This document shows positions 51,633 through 63,622 of a stretch of DNA of 64,000 nt, one piece after another (within the stretch, counting starts at the first letter, position 1; every line of letters starts with the position of its first letter). A model generated the notes under the pieces. It was not told the DNA's origin. It did no database searches and saw nothing but the letters and a program-made list of their open reading frames with translations. Location: contig CM106585.1 in the NCBI GenBank assembly GCA_048013815.1, positions 13,888,001 through 13,952,000 of the forward strand. Reading direction: 5' to 3'. The stretch comes from Setoptus koraiensis (lineage: Eukaryota > Arthropoda). Made by a program: the position numbers and the translations under genes.

Positions 51633-54484
51633 GCCAGATTTCAAGTTCTCGCCAACAACAACACACTCGGCTGCGATTCGCTGGCCCGTTCGCTCGCCAA
51701 TCGCTCACCTGGCCACTCGCAACATGCGACGCTGTCCACAGTTTCGCCCAAGGATGACCGACACTCCAGTGGTCAGTGGATGCACCTGTTGCTCATGCTG
51801 TCGTTGTTGCTGTTGTCGGTGCTGTTGTCGTTGTTGCTGCTGCTGTTGTTGCTGTTGCCGGCGCTGATATACCTGTTAGTGTCAGCAGTGGCTGCCAACA
51901 GCAACAGCAACAGGTACTTTTTATTTTTTATGCGAGCCGCCTGTTGCGTTCGCGTTCTTTTCTCATGCGTATCATCTGTGTGCTGCTGCTGTTGTTGTTG
52001 TCGTTGTTGTTGTCGTCGTTGTTGTCGTATCGTTGGGACACAACATTGATTGCGTCGGCGCAATTAGCCCACTAGACCAGCGGCCGGCCGGCCAGCATCA
52101 TCAAATAACGGGCACCGGCTACGGCCACTGGACATGGCTCAAGTCTGGCCTGGTGACGGTAATTGGGCGCGATTGTTTTTTCCCTCTCTCCCTCGGCTCT
52201 TCTCTGGCCACTCGCTGGTCAGTTGCTGGCCACTCGCTGGTCAGTCGCCGGCCAGTCGCTGGCCAGACGCTGGCCAATGGTCACTAGTTGCGACTGTCGA
52301 GCTTGTGAAGTGGCGCTGTTAATCAATGTTTGTCATTGCACAAACTGCTCACTTGACTCTATGGTCACTCCGACTTGCCAGCGACAGCGAAACCAACAAC
52401 AACAGCAACAGCGACAACGACAGAAGCGGCAACAACAACAACAACGACGACGACGACAACAGTGTCCACAAACACTTAATAGAGGGAGAAATTTTGAGAA
52501 GTTTCTAGCGCAGCGCAGAAATGGGAGCACTGGAAAGTGAGTATCGGCAATTTTGCTGGCGTTGGCTCGCGAGTCGCCACCGAGTCGGCAAACATCGCTC
52601 AGCCCCGAGACCCGAGACTCGACGAGACTCTCGCATCAACAGTTGGCTGCATGTGATTTGTTGTCCGCTCCAACTGGCGATTGTGCCCTATCGACGGCGC
52701 CACAAATGCAAGGTAGCGTGTGCAAGAGATAGAAATAGAAAAGCATTTTGTTTCGTTTCTCTTCTTTTCGTTTCGTTTCGAATCGTTTCGTCTCGATTCG
52801 TTTCGTTTTTTCCTCTCAGCGCTCGCCTGGGCTCTCTAAACTCAGTTTAAATTGTCGTCTATTGGTGCAACAGCAGCCACCGTTGATAGCAGCGTAACCG
52901 TTGCTGCTGGTGTAACTGTCCATAGATGATGAAAAGATGATGACTCCAGCGGCCGCTATTGTTGCCGCACTGGACACAGTGGCAGCCCCACACAAACCAT
53001 ACGCAATACGCAACACAAATGACGCAATACCTACACTGGAAGCAGCACCAACAACAACAACGACAGGTAGCGAGTCATTGTTGTCACTGTCAGCTGAGCT
53101 TGCGAGTTATGATAACTGCGCTGTCATAACTGGCAACCGTGCCAGTTATCGGCGATCTTTGCCACTCTGACCGATTTTGCATCTTCGATCAGTTTGCGTC
53201 GGTCGCTTCGATCAGTTTGCGTCGGTTTGAATCAGTTTTGATCGCGCTGGAGCGCGCTGGATCAAATTGGCCATATTGCACTCGGGTCGATGCGAACGAA
53301 CTCAATGGCAACTATGCCAGATATGACTCGTCGGTTGCTCACCTGTCGACACTTGTTGTGCATGGGCTTGTGTCGAGCACTCGCACTCACCTGTCCAGTG
53401 CTCAGGTATCGAGTGTCCGAGTGGCTGGCAGCCACTGGCAAGCCGAGTCGACGCGATGGCCACAACAATATGATATCAGTGATTCAACTTTCAACTCTCA
53501 CTCATACACTTACTCACTATTTTCGGCCATTCTCACAACGACGACAACGACGACAACGACGACAACGACGACAACGACGACAACGACGACAATAACCGTC
53601 TCACAAATTGCGAGTCACAATAGCGACAACCGCATACAGCGCCATGCAACAGTGAGCGGAATTGTCGGGACCCGTTCACATAAATAATAGCACACATAAA
53701 TATCGCCGGCGGCCGCCTAGCCAGTCACTGGCCACGGGTAGCCGGGTGGCCAGTGGCCGCGTGGGCGTCACTTTTGCCCGCCATCCCGAAGGCTCTTGGG
53801 AGGGCGATCCCGAGGGCGACCATGAAGGCGATCCGCTCGGGCAAACTGCGAGTGCCCATTTGTGCAGCTCGATTGCGGGTAGCGGGTTGTGACAGCGGGC
53901 AGCAGTATCATAACAACACAAGTAGTTAGTTGTGTGACCATGAGAAAAAGTGTCAAACTAATAGCATACGAGCTTACGTAATAGTCGCATTGGCAAAGGT
54001 TAATTCACAAAAGTTTCCTTGTGTGGCCACTGGCCAGCACTGCAAAAGTTGTTGTGTTGCTACTAATTCACTAACTAAAGTACTCATAAGTAAATAACGG
54101 CGCTGTTGTGCAACAACTTTCCAAGCCAATGACGTAACTGGCGTTTGTGTCGTATGGCGTTGCTCAATAGTCATAGACTCATAGACTATGAGTCTTCATA
54201 GACTTTGGATGGCCGAATTGTCCAGTTACAATATGGAGTGAATCTGTTCTTGTTGTTGCACAGTTATGTAACTGGCGACAAGTGTGAGTGCTGCTGGGCA
54301 ACCTGTAATTTGCCAATTACATTATTGCCCAGCAGCGCAAGTTGGCACCCATCGCTGGCGAGCAAACAGCCCACAGTCAGCCGGTTCGGCAGGGCTAAAT
54401 TGGAGCTAGAGATTTAGATTTTATAAGAAAGATTTTGCCATTTATCTGGCCGCTCGAAAGCTGCAAAACAATTGTTGGTTAGTT

Positions 54485-54536
54485 ATATAACACGGTGATA
54501 TAACACAGTGATATAACACAGTGATATAACACAGTG
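54485..54536 (+). repeat. 13-bp tandem repeat, four copies
   Basis: Four head-to-tail copies of ATATAACACAGTG, the first with one change. Confidence 0.85.
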
Positions 54537-55140
54537 CAAGTCGGAGAAAAGTTAAACTTTGTGGAAAAAAGTTGCTCGGCGACACAGTTTCGCCAGATAT
54601 TGTATACTGTATATACTTGTAATGTGCTGAATCACATTATTGGATACTACGGTGTACAGACAATAATGAATGGTAATAATGAGTAGTAATCAATCTGTTT
54701 ATTGGTGACCTCTATACACATATTATATAATATGTAATATTATACATGTACTGATATGATTTGGTGCGAAAATTGTTGTTAATATTGATTCAATCAAACG
54801 AGTAGTTTCTGTGCACTGTAATTGCCTGTTTCTTGCTCACTATTTACATCATTTATTTTCATCTATCATCATGATATTATCATGCCAGCCAATTAGCATA
54901 ATAGTCACGATGATCGTAATAATCGTCGTAATGCGACATTACGACACATACGTTATAGTAGTAATAGAGATGATCAATTGTTTCAACGGTGGCCACCAAC
55001 AGTGGTAGTATCAGTATTAATTGGATCACATGTGTTTGTCTGATGGCCAGGCGGCCTCATTAATGATGAGCTTGCCATTGTGAGCTCATTCGTCTGACAT
55101 GTCCATGGCTTTGTAGTCCGTTCTCATCACCTTCACATCC

Positions 55141-55197
55141 AGTATCACCTGTCGGCGCACAGTATCACCTGTCGGCGCACAGTGTCACCTGTCGGCG
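55141..55197 (+). repeat. 20-bp tandem repeat, nearly three copies
   Basis: AGTATCACCTGTCGGCGCAC occurs twice exactly, then once with a change and a truncated end. Confidence 0.85.
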
Positions 55198-55462
55198 GCC
55201 GCTTGGCGACGGTGCATACTGTGTAATACACAGACTGTATAATAGAGTGTATATGAAGTGCACAAGGTCCTTGTTAATTGTCCTTGTAATTGGGTTTGTG
55301 TGTGCATTTTGTCGCAATGTCGTGGTTGCAATGTCGTCGCATTGGCGACTTTGTGTCTGTCTGACTGCAACTGTCAACTGTCAACTGTCATGTGTCGACT
55401 GTCATGTGTCGACTGTCAACTGTCAACTGTCATGTGTCGACCGTCATGTGTCCGCTGTCAAA

Positions 55463-56691
55463 TCAAGTCGCTGTGTCCATTTGATCTAGAATATCGGTTG
55501 CATCATCGTCGGTTGCATCAGCCAATTGAGCTAATCCTTCTTCTTGTGGTTTGTTGTCGTTCGCCCCTGTTTCTGGCCTTTGCCTACTCGTTGTGGTTGT
55601 TGTTGTTGTTGCTTCATGACGCTGCTCATTATCATCAACAGCAACAGCAGCAGCAGCGGTGGCGGCGGTCTGGGTTGCATCATCGCCGGCAGCATCATCA
55701 CATTTGTTGTCATAGAAACATGTTTGTGAATTCAACGACGACGCTTCCAACTTAAACTGCGATGACGCAACAGAGCAAACACAAACATTGTCGCTGTCTG
55801 CTGCTGTCGTCGTCGTCGTCGTCGTCGTCTCATTTTCTGTCGCTGTCGGCTCTTCCACGCCTATACCTTGTATAATTGCCATGGCACAGGTGAGCGCATC
55901 AGGTAATCTTGTCAACTTTCGCACTGGCGCATTACTGTCCAGTTGTTGTTGTTGTTGCTGCTGCTGTTGTTGTTGTTGTTCCGTTGTTTGTGTTTCGCGT
56001 TTCTTGAGGTTGGCGTCTTGGCGTTGGTCTTGTTTTGGCGCCGCTGACGCTAGCATCACCAACTGCTGTTGCTCGTCCGCAGAACACGATTGATTCACTA
56101 GATCACTTTGGTCCTCATTCACCTGTTGCTCATTCACTTGTTCCTCCATCCACGCATATTGATTTTGATCCGTTGCTGGTTCACTGCTCGTCGTCGTCGT
56201 TTTGTTGTTGGGTTCGTTGAAGCTCGTGATGCCAGAAATTGAGTTAATCAGCCGTTGTTGCTCGTCACACGATGAATGATGATGCTGATGATGATCTGTC
56301 AAATCGCTCGATGACGAGTTTGACAGATTTAGCAAGGTACAAACGGCGCTTTGATCGTACTGATCACCGTTGTTGTCGCTTGTCATTTGTTTTGCTGCCG
56401 TGGTAAATGTGGCCAGCGCCTCTTGGTGGTTGTGCGAATCCGTTGCCGGCTCATTAGTTTGTTGCATACGGCCGCCAGGTAACAGGCCCATGTAGCACAG
56501 GTGAGGTTGCAGTGTCCAAAGAGTGTAATCGTTGGTTGTGTTGTTGTGTTGCTGATGATCGCCGCAAAACGGGTCGCTTGTCGAGCTTGCACAATTAATT
56601 TGCCCTGCGCTTTGTTCATTGGCAAACGTAGTCAAATATTGTTGTTGTTGTTGTTGTTGTTGCTGCTGCTGCTGCACCAAATAGACGCTGT
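55463..56691 (-). CDS. Gln-rich acidic ORF, probable last exon of spineless or separate gene
   Basis: This minus-strand frame is open for 428 codons (Met at 56749). An AATAG acceptor at 56692 would start an exon at 56691. It reads in phase with the GTAAGC donor at 58055 that ends the big spineless exon (G plus AC makes Asp). The product has a Gln run, non-repeat islands (DYTLWTLQPHLCYMGLLPG, ALTCAMAIIQGIGVEE), a second Gln run, Thr/Ala runs and an acidic end DDDATDILDQMD. Gln-rich and acidic stretches suit the transactivation domain of an Ah receptor. The acceptor has a weak pyrimidine tract, so a separate gene starting at 56749 remains possible. Confidence 0.5.
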
Positions 56692-58055
56692 CTATTGTGA
56701 CACGTGATAATAATTGCATAATAGCGGTCAGTTTGTTATCAGCACGCAAACGTTAATGAACAGCCATTGGTCAACCGGTGAAACGTTGGTGAAGACAACA
56801 ATGTTATGAGTTATGAAAGAGTTAGTTGTTTGTTGGTTGGTCTCAATTGTCGCTAGGATATCAACGCGCTGCGATATGTCCCGCGTGACAGGTGTCTATG
56901 GTGCACGCTGGCCGATTTGGTCTAATAATTAGACTCTAATTAGAGTTGATCTAACCAAATTCAAATCTAACTTGATTCGAATCTAATTAGATTTGCTCTA
57001 ATTAGATCAAGTCCAGTCAAGTCGATGGGGCCGCGGGATGTAAGCTAAGCTATTTATGTCTATTGCGACCGGCACACATTGACAGCAACAGGTGACTGGC
57101 GAGCTGCGGCGTGTTGTCGTTGTTGCTTTGTGACAATTATGACACATGAGCTGGCAAATTCAAATCTCACACAAATAACGTAACAACAATAGTGTCGCCA
57201 TTGTAAATTAATTATACGCTATCGAGCATGACGGGTATCGTTACGTGGTTAACAAATAAATGGATGCGGTGACATTTGGTTGGAGATGGCTGTGCGCCGG
57301 TCAACTGGTCATTTGCACTAGCACGGACAAACAATAATGATCAGGTATACAATTCAGTAATTGTCGGGCATATAATTCAACAATGATCGGGTATGTAATT
57401 CAATAATGATCGGACATGTAATTCAAATTGGCTAATTGGCTAAGCGACGGGCTCTTCCTCTCGTGGCGGGGCGCTGGCTCTCGTGTGGCGCTACTATCTT
57501 TGTTATTTTTTCTACGTCACAGACAAAACTTGCGATTGCAATTGCGGCCAGTGGTCAGTTGCAAAATCAGAGCTACTGTTTGTGAATTACAACTATCCAT
57601 TGATCGATCATTTAAGCCGTGGGCGATCAATGCGCGCGATTATCGCGCAACACTGCTGCTAAACTGGCGCTTTTCAGCGCTTTCTAAGCGCGGCCATTTC
57701 GACCGGAAATGGCTAATCCAACTCTGACTTGCGCGCCCCTGTTGGTAGTTTCATCTTTCACCGTGGAGCTAGGTGGCGCATCAATTGCGTCATCACTGTC
57801 ACAAAATTTGTCTCAAACAGTGTCAGCCGAGTGTCAGTGGGAGTGCGCGTAGTACGTGTTTGATTGCTCGCAACAAACAACGGTCGTTTGTGGTGCAGCG
57901 CGAGTGCATTTGTCTCACAAATGTGTCAACAATTTGTCAAACAAATTGTTTGTTTGTGTGTGTGTGTGTGTGTGCGTGGGTGTGTGTGTGCGTGGGCGTG
58001 GGCGTGCGTGTACGTGTGCTGTGTACGTGTGCTGACTATATGGCTGCTAGCTTAC
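56692..58055. other. Putative last intron or 3' flank of spineless
   Basis: If the GTAAGC donor at 58055 is used, this is an intron of about 1.36 kb. It holds AT-rich palindromic sequence (about 56930-57005, repeated CTAATTAGA motifs) and a GT/GCGTG run (about 57945-58030). No other coding signal is visible. Confidence 0.4.
56930..57010. repeat. Cluster of CTAATTAG palindromes
   Basis: CTAATTAG or close variants occur several times within 80 bases, with TAAT cores that are typical homeodomain sites. It may be a binding-site cluster or simply a local inverted repeat. Confidence 0.4.
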
Positions 58056-61000
58056 CATTGGCCGTTGTTGCTGTATTGTACAATTTTGAATTGCTAGACA
58101 TGGCACTGTTGTCCATCGAGTGATGATGATGTGACATATTTGCTGTTGCTGTCGCTTGGTCGCTGCTTGAATAATGAATCATTTTGTTGTGATGATGATT
58201 GGCCGCTGCGTGACCCAACGAGTGACTGTTCAACGACGAGTGACTGTTGTGACTTGTGACACCGGAAGTGGCCACCGCCGCACTTGCCACCGAATGATGA
58301 TACAGGGCGGCCGAAGCGTTCACGGCCGAACTCAGATCGGCATGATGATGATGATGGCCAAGATGATGATGATGATGATGATGACTGTGATGGTGACGGC
58401 TGTACGCCGACTGATGATGATCTAGATAATTGGTGGCATAATTGTGGTTGGAGTGATCGTATCTGCTGGCGCTGGCGGTGCTATTTCCGTTTGCGTTGGT
58501 CGCATTGTAACCAGTTGCGTCCAGTTGCTGATGCGAATTGTAATTGGCATGGTGATGCTGCTGCTGCTGAATTTGATTCGTTGTCACACTTCCGTTGCTG
58601 CTGCCGCTCGACAGGGGCGACTGGTGCGCCAGGCCGTCCGAACCCAAACTGCTGGTGCTGGCATTAGAGGCCGCATAGTGGGCCGCCTGAACGGCAGTGG
58701 CGCTAACAGTGCCAGACGACGTCGACGATGACCCAGTTGCGTAATGTTGCCCAGTTGCGTAATTTCCGGCGCCGGTTTGCTGATTATGCAAATTAGCTGT
58801 TGTTTGCTGCTGCTGCTGCTGTTGATGATGATGTTGCTGCTGTTGCTGTTGTTGGTATTGCTGCTGTTGCTGTTGGTTATATTGGTTGTTTTGGTTGTAT
58901 TGGTGATGTGTATTGCCCCAGTCAGCTGTGCTGTAGGCGCCCGTGCCACTGTTGCCAGAGTTAGGCTGGTTTCCGGTGGTACCGTCGTCGTAGCCTGACT
59001 GTTGTTGTTGTTGTTGCTGCTGCTGCTGATGGCTGCCGTTGCTGCTATCTTGTGATGCAACACCGTTGGGACTGGCTGCCGATGTTGTTGCGGATGTTGT
59101 TGCTGTTGCGGACGATGTTGCTGTTGCCGATGAGGCCGTTGCAGAGGTTGCTGCTGCTGCAGCCGCGGCTGCCGCCGACGCAAACGCTGCCGAAGCGCTC
59201 AACGAGCTGACCGAATTTTGGTCGGGTACTAGGCCCGACGCGGACACCAAGCCGCTCAAACCTCCGCTTGTTGCGGCCGCACTCAAATTGGCCAGGGCAC
59301 CCCAGTGGCCAGTGGCCACGCTGGCCTCCGACGCTGAGTTGGCACCGCTAGAGGCGCCATAATGATGATTGGTGGCGCGGTGGGCGCTTGTGTAAGCGGT
59401 GGCTGCTGTTACCGCGTCAGATGCCGCTGAACTGCTTCCACTGCTTGTTGCACCACCTGTCGGCCAAACACAAGACGAATAGTGATGCAACAATTGTTCG
59501 GGCGCCAGGAAAGAGGCGTGGTGATGTCCCGTGTTGGCTGCGGCGGCTGCCGCCGCTGCTGCAGCTGCCGAGGGGGCCACGTAAGCGGCCGCGGCTGCAT
59601 GGTGATGGTGATAGGCTGATGCGGCGTGATGATGATGATGATGATACCCGTGCTGATGGTGACCAGCTAAGCTGGCCGCGGCATAAGCCGCTGCAGTGCC
59701 ATGATAAATACCCGCCGCATCCGGCCCGACTCCAGTTGCGGCTTGGGCAACGTCCGAGGTTCCAGTGGCATAACCTGTGGCTGTAGCAGTTGCATTGGTG
59801 TTACTGGTGGCAACATTGTTGCTGTTTGTTGCTGCTGCTGCCGTTGTCAGACCGGAAGTAACCGTATTATAAGCACTAGCATGATGATGGTGATGACCAG
59901 CTTGATGATGAGAGGTAGGTGTTACATAATGATGGCCACTTTGATGAGAGGTGGGTGTTACGTAATGGTGGTGATGATGATTGAGACTAGCGGCCGCATA
60001 GGCAGCGGCCTGCAAATGGGCCGAATAGGCATCGACGCCCGATTGTTGGTCTGTTGTTGCCTGTTGCGGTTGTTGTGTGGTTGCATAATTTGAATAATTA
60101 GCTGTAGTATGTTGTAATGTGAGATCGTGGTTTGTGGTTGGGGCCGCTGATGCTGCAGCGGCATCGTCGTCGTCGTTGTTAGACGAAGAGGACGCTGCTG
60201 CAATTGCATTTGCTGATTGGTGATGCCGATGCTGTGACTTAGATGACGATTTCCGGTGATGATGAAACTGTTGTTGGTGGTGATGGTGGTGGTTGTTTGA
60301 CTGATGGACATCATTGGTTGTCATTTGTTGTTGTTGCTGTTGTTGCTGCTGTTGTGAAAACTCCTGACTGCCCGATGAATGGTGATTGGCGCTGGTGGCG
60401 TCCTGCGAAGACCTGTGGCGGCCCCTGAAGGTGAAATTGTCAACCGCTAGTTGAGCGCTATCAGACGCTGCATACTGGTAGCCGGCTTGGTGGTGATCGC
60501 CGGCGACATTGGCCCCGTCCAAGCCGGACAATTGCTGATCGCCGGAATTGTTGTTTATGTGCAGGTAATTATTCATATCATCGTTTTGTTGTTGTTGCTG
60601 CTGTTGCTGTCTCATGGCCGCCTGTTGTTTGTGTTTCTGGCGCTTGGTGGGGCCCGCGGGGGTATTGTCGTTAACTAGACCATCTATACCGGTGGCGCTG
60701 TCGTGCTGATGCGACGATTGTCTCGTCATTCGAGACGATTTGCTGTTGCTCTTCTTGTTTCCGCTTGATTTTGCGCCACCGCTGCTGCTGTTGTTGTGCA
60801 CTTGTTGCGACGACGACGACGACGACGACGATTTGTGGTGCCTCTGGCTGTGTTTGGACGACGAATTGCCACTGGCCGAATGTTTGCTGTTCGCCCTTGT
60901 TTTGTCTCGGTGATGATGCTGTTGCTCGTGCTGAGCATCCAAATCTAAATACGTCTCACCTGTCAGAGTGTCGTCGTCTTGGTCGGCCGTGGTTGTTTTC

Positions 61001-63622
61001 TGGTTGTTGTTGTTGTTGTTGTTGCATGATGCTGTTGTTGTTGATGTGGATGACATTTCATTGATGAGTAAGTCTCTGTCATTTTTTATGTGGTGGCCGG
61101 CGCCGCTAGGCGATAATAATAAGCCGCCGCCGCCAGTTGTGTTTCGGCTTTTGAAATAGTGTCCGCCACTAGGTGGCGACACCGACTCCGGATTGTGCCC
61201 AGGCGATCCAATAGATGGCGCACCCGTTGCCGGTAAGCCGGGCGTAACGCTAGAGGCGGGCGACGACAATGTTGACGAGAATCTATCACATGCCATAATA
61301 CGATCATTGATTGCACTTAGGCCCCCATCTAAATAGGTCACCTTGAAATCCATGGTGCGCTTGCCCAGCAGATCGCGGCCCTCCTCCTCCCTGTGCAAAC
61401 CGGAAGTACGAAGAAATTGGGCGAGAAGATCGGGGCGGTTAGAGACAATTCACACTGACAATTTGGTCGCCGCGTCCGGCCCGTCACCGGGACCCGACGA
61501 GCGACGACGAGCGACGACGGGCGACGACGGGCCCGACAAGTAGAGGCGAGGGTACTCACATGAGGGGCCGATGGGTGCACAAAATAAAGTCCGGCTTGCT
61601 GTTTTTGTAGTACAACTTTGCGCTCGTTTGCAGCCACTGATACTTTCCCGTTTGTGTTACCATTCTGTAGGCTATGAGGCCAGAGGCACCCGTTTTGAGC
61701 ACTGCCGTTTGGTGCGACCGGTAATTAGCGAAACAATTAATTATTTAGATGTCGATATGCAGCGCATTAGTATATAGTGTATACTAATATAATAGTATAG
61801 TGTGCAATGGTGTTGCAAACAGAGTTTCAGCGGCAATAGCACCATCTAGCGGCCGATACTCACATTCTTGGTGGGCCGAGGCCATATAGGACAAATCATC
61901 GTGATGGACTAGATCGTAGGCGCTCAAATTCAACGCATTTTTAGTATTATTTGCATTAACTTGATTATTAGCACTAGTGCCATTTGTGGTAGTTGTAGAT
62001 TGCGCAACAGCAGCATCCCTCGATAGTGCGCCAGTGGTTGCTGTTGTTGTGGTGGTTGGTGTAGTTGTTGAGGTTGTTGTAGCTGTTGTTGGCGTTGTTG
62101 TTGTTGCTGTTGCTGCTGTTGCGTCGTCTATTATTGGCTGGGCTTGTTTGTTGTCGTTGTTTGACAGCAACAACAAATTGTGCAAATCCTGTATACCGAG
62201 CAACAATTTTCCCTTTGAGTCCATGGAAATGACACTCAAATCTAGCCGATGTTTCGACTTGAACACAGACTCTTTTGATGGCATCTCCAATAGTGATGGC
62301 GGCCCAAACGGTATGCAAACACCGAATAGGGCCAATATAGGCTCCTGATTGCCGCTCACGGCCTGATCTGACTTGAGCGGGTGCCCGCCTAGGCCCATCA
62401 TGGGCTGCCCCTGGCCGTGCAATACCTTTATGCGCCCTCTGATGTCCAGGCGCTAAACAATTTTTTCATTGACCAAATTTGATACAACACATATTATATT
62501 AGCATATTATACGGTGAGCAATATTAGATATTATTATATATTATGTTTACCGAAATGGCCGCCAGTGCCATATCGATACGACAGTAACATATTGATCAGC
62601 TGACAGGACAGCGATTGTGGGACAATTGATGCATCCGCAATTGATCACATCATCGTGCCTGTTACATAATGTGTCCAGTGTCCATGATGACGCAATCATG
62701 GGCTGTCATTGTTGAACAGAGCAGTGAGAACATAGCACAGACAATAATGCAAGGATGACAGCCAATGATAATGACATTAAAACAACAGCAACAGCAACAA
62801 CAGCAACAACAACAACAACAACAAATCGATCATCATGATCACGGTTGGGTGCGGCCTTGTTTGGTTTGCCAGCGCCACTTACAACTATCGCTGTTGTTGC
62901 CGGTTGTTGGTTGCCCGTTTGTTGTTGTTGGTTGCCCGTTTGTTGTTGTTGGTTGCCCGTTTGTTGTTGTTGTCGGCGGTGGTGGTGCTGTCATTTTTGC
63001 ACTGCCATTGTCATTGATCTGCATGGGTGCACCACTTAATGGGCTACCGTTGCTCGCCCAAACGCGCCCATCAACAATCGTCGTAAGCGAACGCAAACAA
63101 CAATCGTACACCAATCGCAGTCCGAAATAACAATTGCAACTCAAAATCACTACACTACTTACCAAAAAACCCGACGTGTTGTCCAGTAGACAGCGAAATC
63201 TCACTGTGAAGTTCCTCTCCAACATTTGCCGGTGTTCCTCTGCGATGTGGGCCCACATGAGCCGTCGATCGATTGTTGATAGACGAGACAAATACAAGAA
63301 AATTTGGTCAGCATAAACTATACAACAATACATAAATAAATAACATCATCGCTATATAAAGCTAAATGAAATAAAGGTTGCACGCGCTGGCAAGCTCACC
63401 TGAGTCGAGTACTTGCTGCAGCGACAGCGAGAAGCCGTTGCACTTGTCGCTGTCGGTCCCGTTGGCAGTGTTAGAGTTGTTAGTGGCGCTATTTGTTTGT
63501 TGACCGTGATTGTTGTTTGTAGTAGACGTATTCATGTGAGAGTTCCACATGAGCTGATGCATGAGCTCCTCGCGATCCTCCGAATGCACGAGCTCGTACA
63601 CGCTCTGGTGGCAAATGTCCGA
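58036..63622 (-). CDS. ss: Spineless / aryl hydrocarbon receptor, 3' portion
   Basis: bHLH-PAS transcription factor that pairs with Tango/ARNT; in insects it sets antennal, leg and photoreceptor fates. Exons as read: 63400-63622, 63163-63239, 61864-62452, 61560-61701 and 58036-61390 (or 58056-61390 if spliced on to 55463-56691). All phases agree. The first has PAS-A sequence SDICHQSVYELVHSEDREEL. The second has NFTVRFRCLLDNTSGFL. The third starts RLDIRGRIKVLHGQ and enters PAS-B (FKSKHRLDLSVI). The fourth has KTGKYQWLQTSAKLYYKNSK and THRPL. The fifth starts EEEGRDLLGKRTMDFKVTYLD. About 1,080 residues rich in His, Gln, Ala, Ser and Asn follow. The bHLH domain and the start of PAS-A lie beyond 64000. 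PAS-B holds a Thr/Ala/Asn-rich insertion of about 80 residues. Confidence 0.95.

Larger units (their letters stand above)
50672..55462. other. Repeat-rich region without a supported gene
   Basis: Presumably the 5' region of the giant minus-strand gene and the 3' flank of spineless. It holds a 10-bp array CGCCGTTAGT (about 51265-51360), a very long GTT/GCT tract (about 51493-51632), further GTT tracts (about 51140-51215, 51785-51860 and 51975-52030), a CTGGCCACTCG-type array (about 52200-52280), a TTTCG array (about 52757-52808), a GAC/AAC array (about 53536-53592), a 13-bp array (54485-54536) and a 20-bp array (55141-55197). Open frames here follow the repeats only. Confidence 0.5.
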
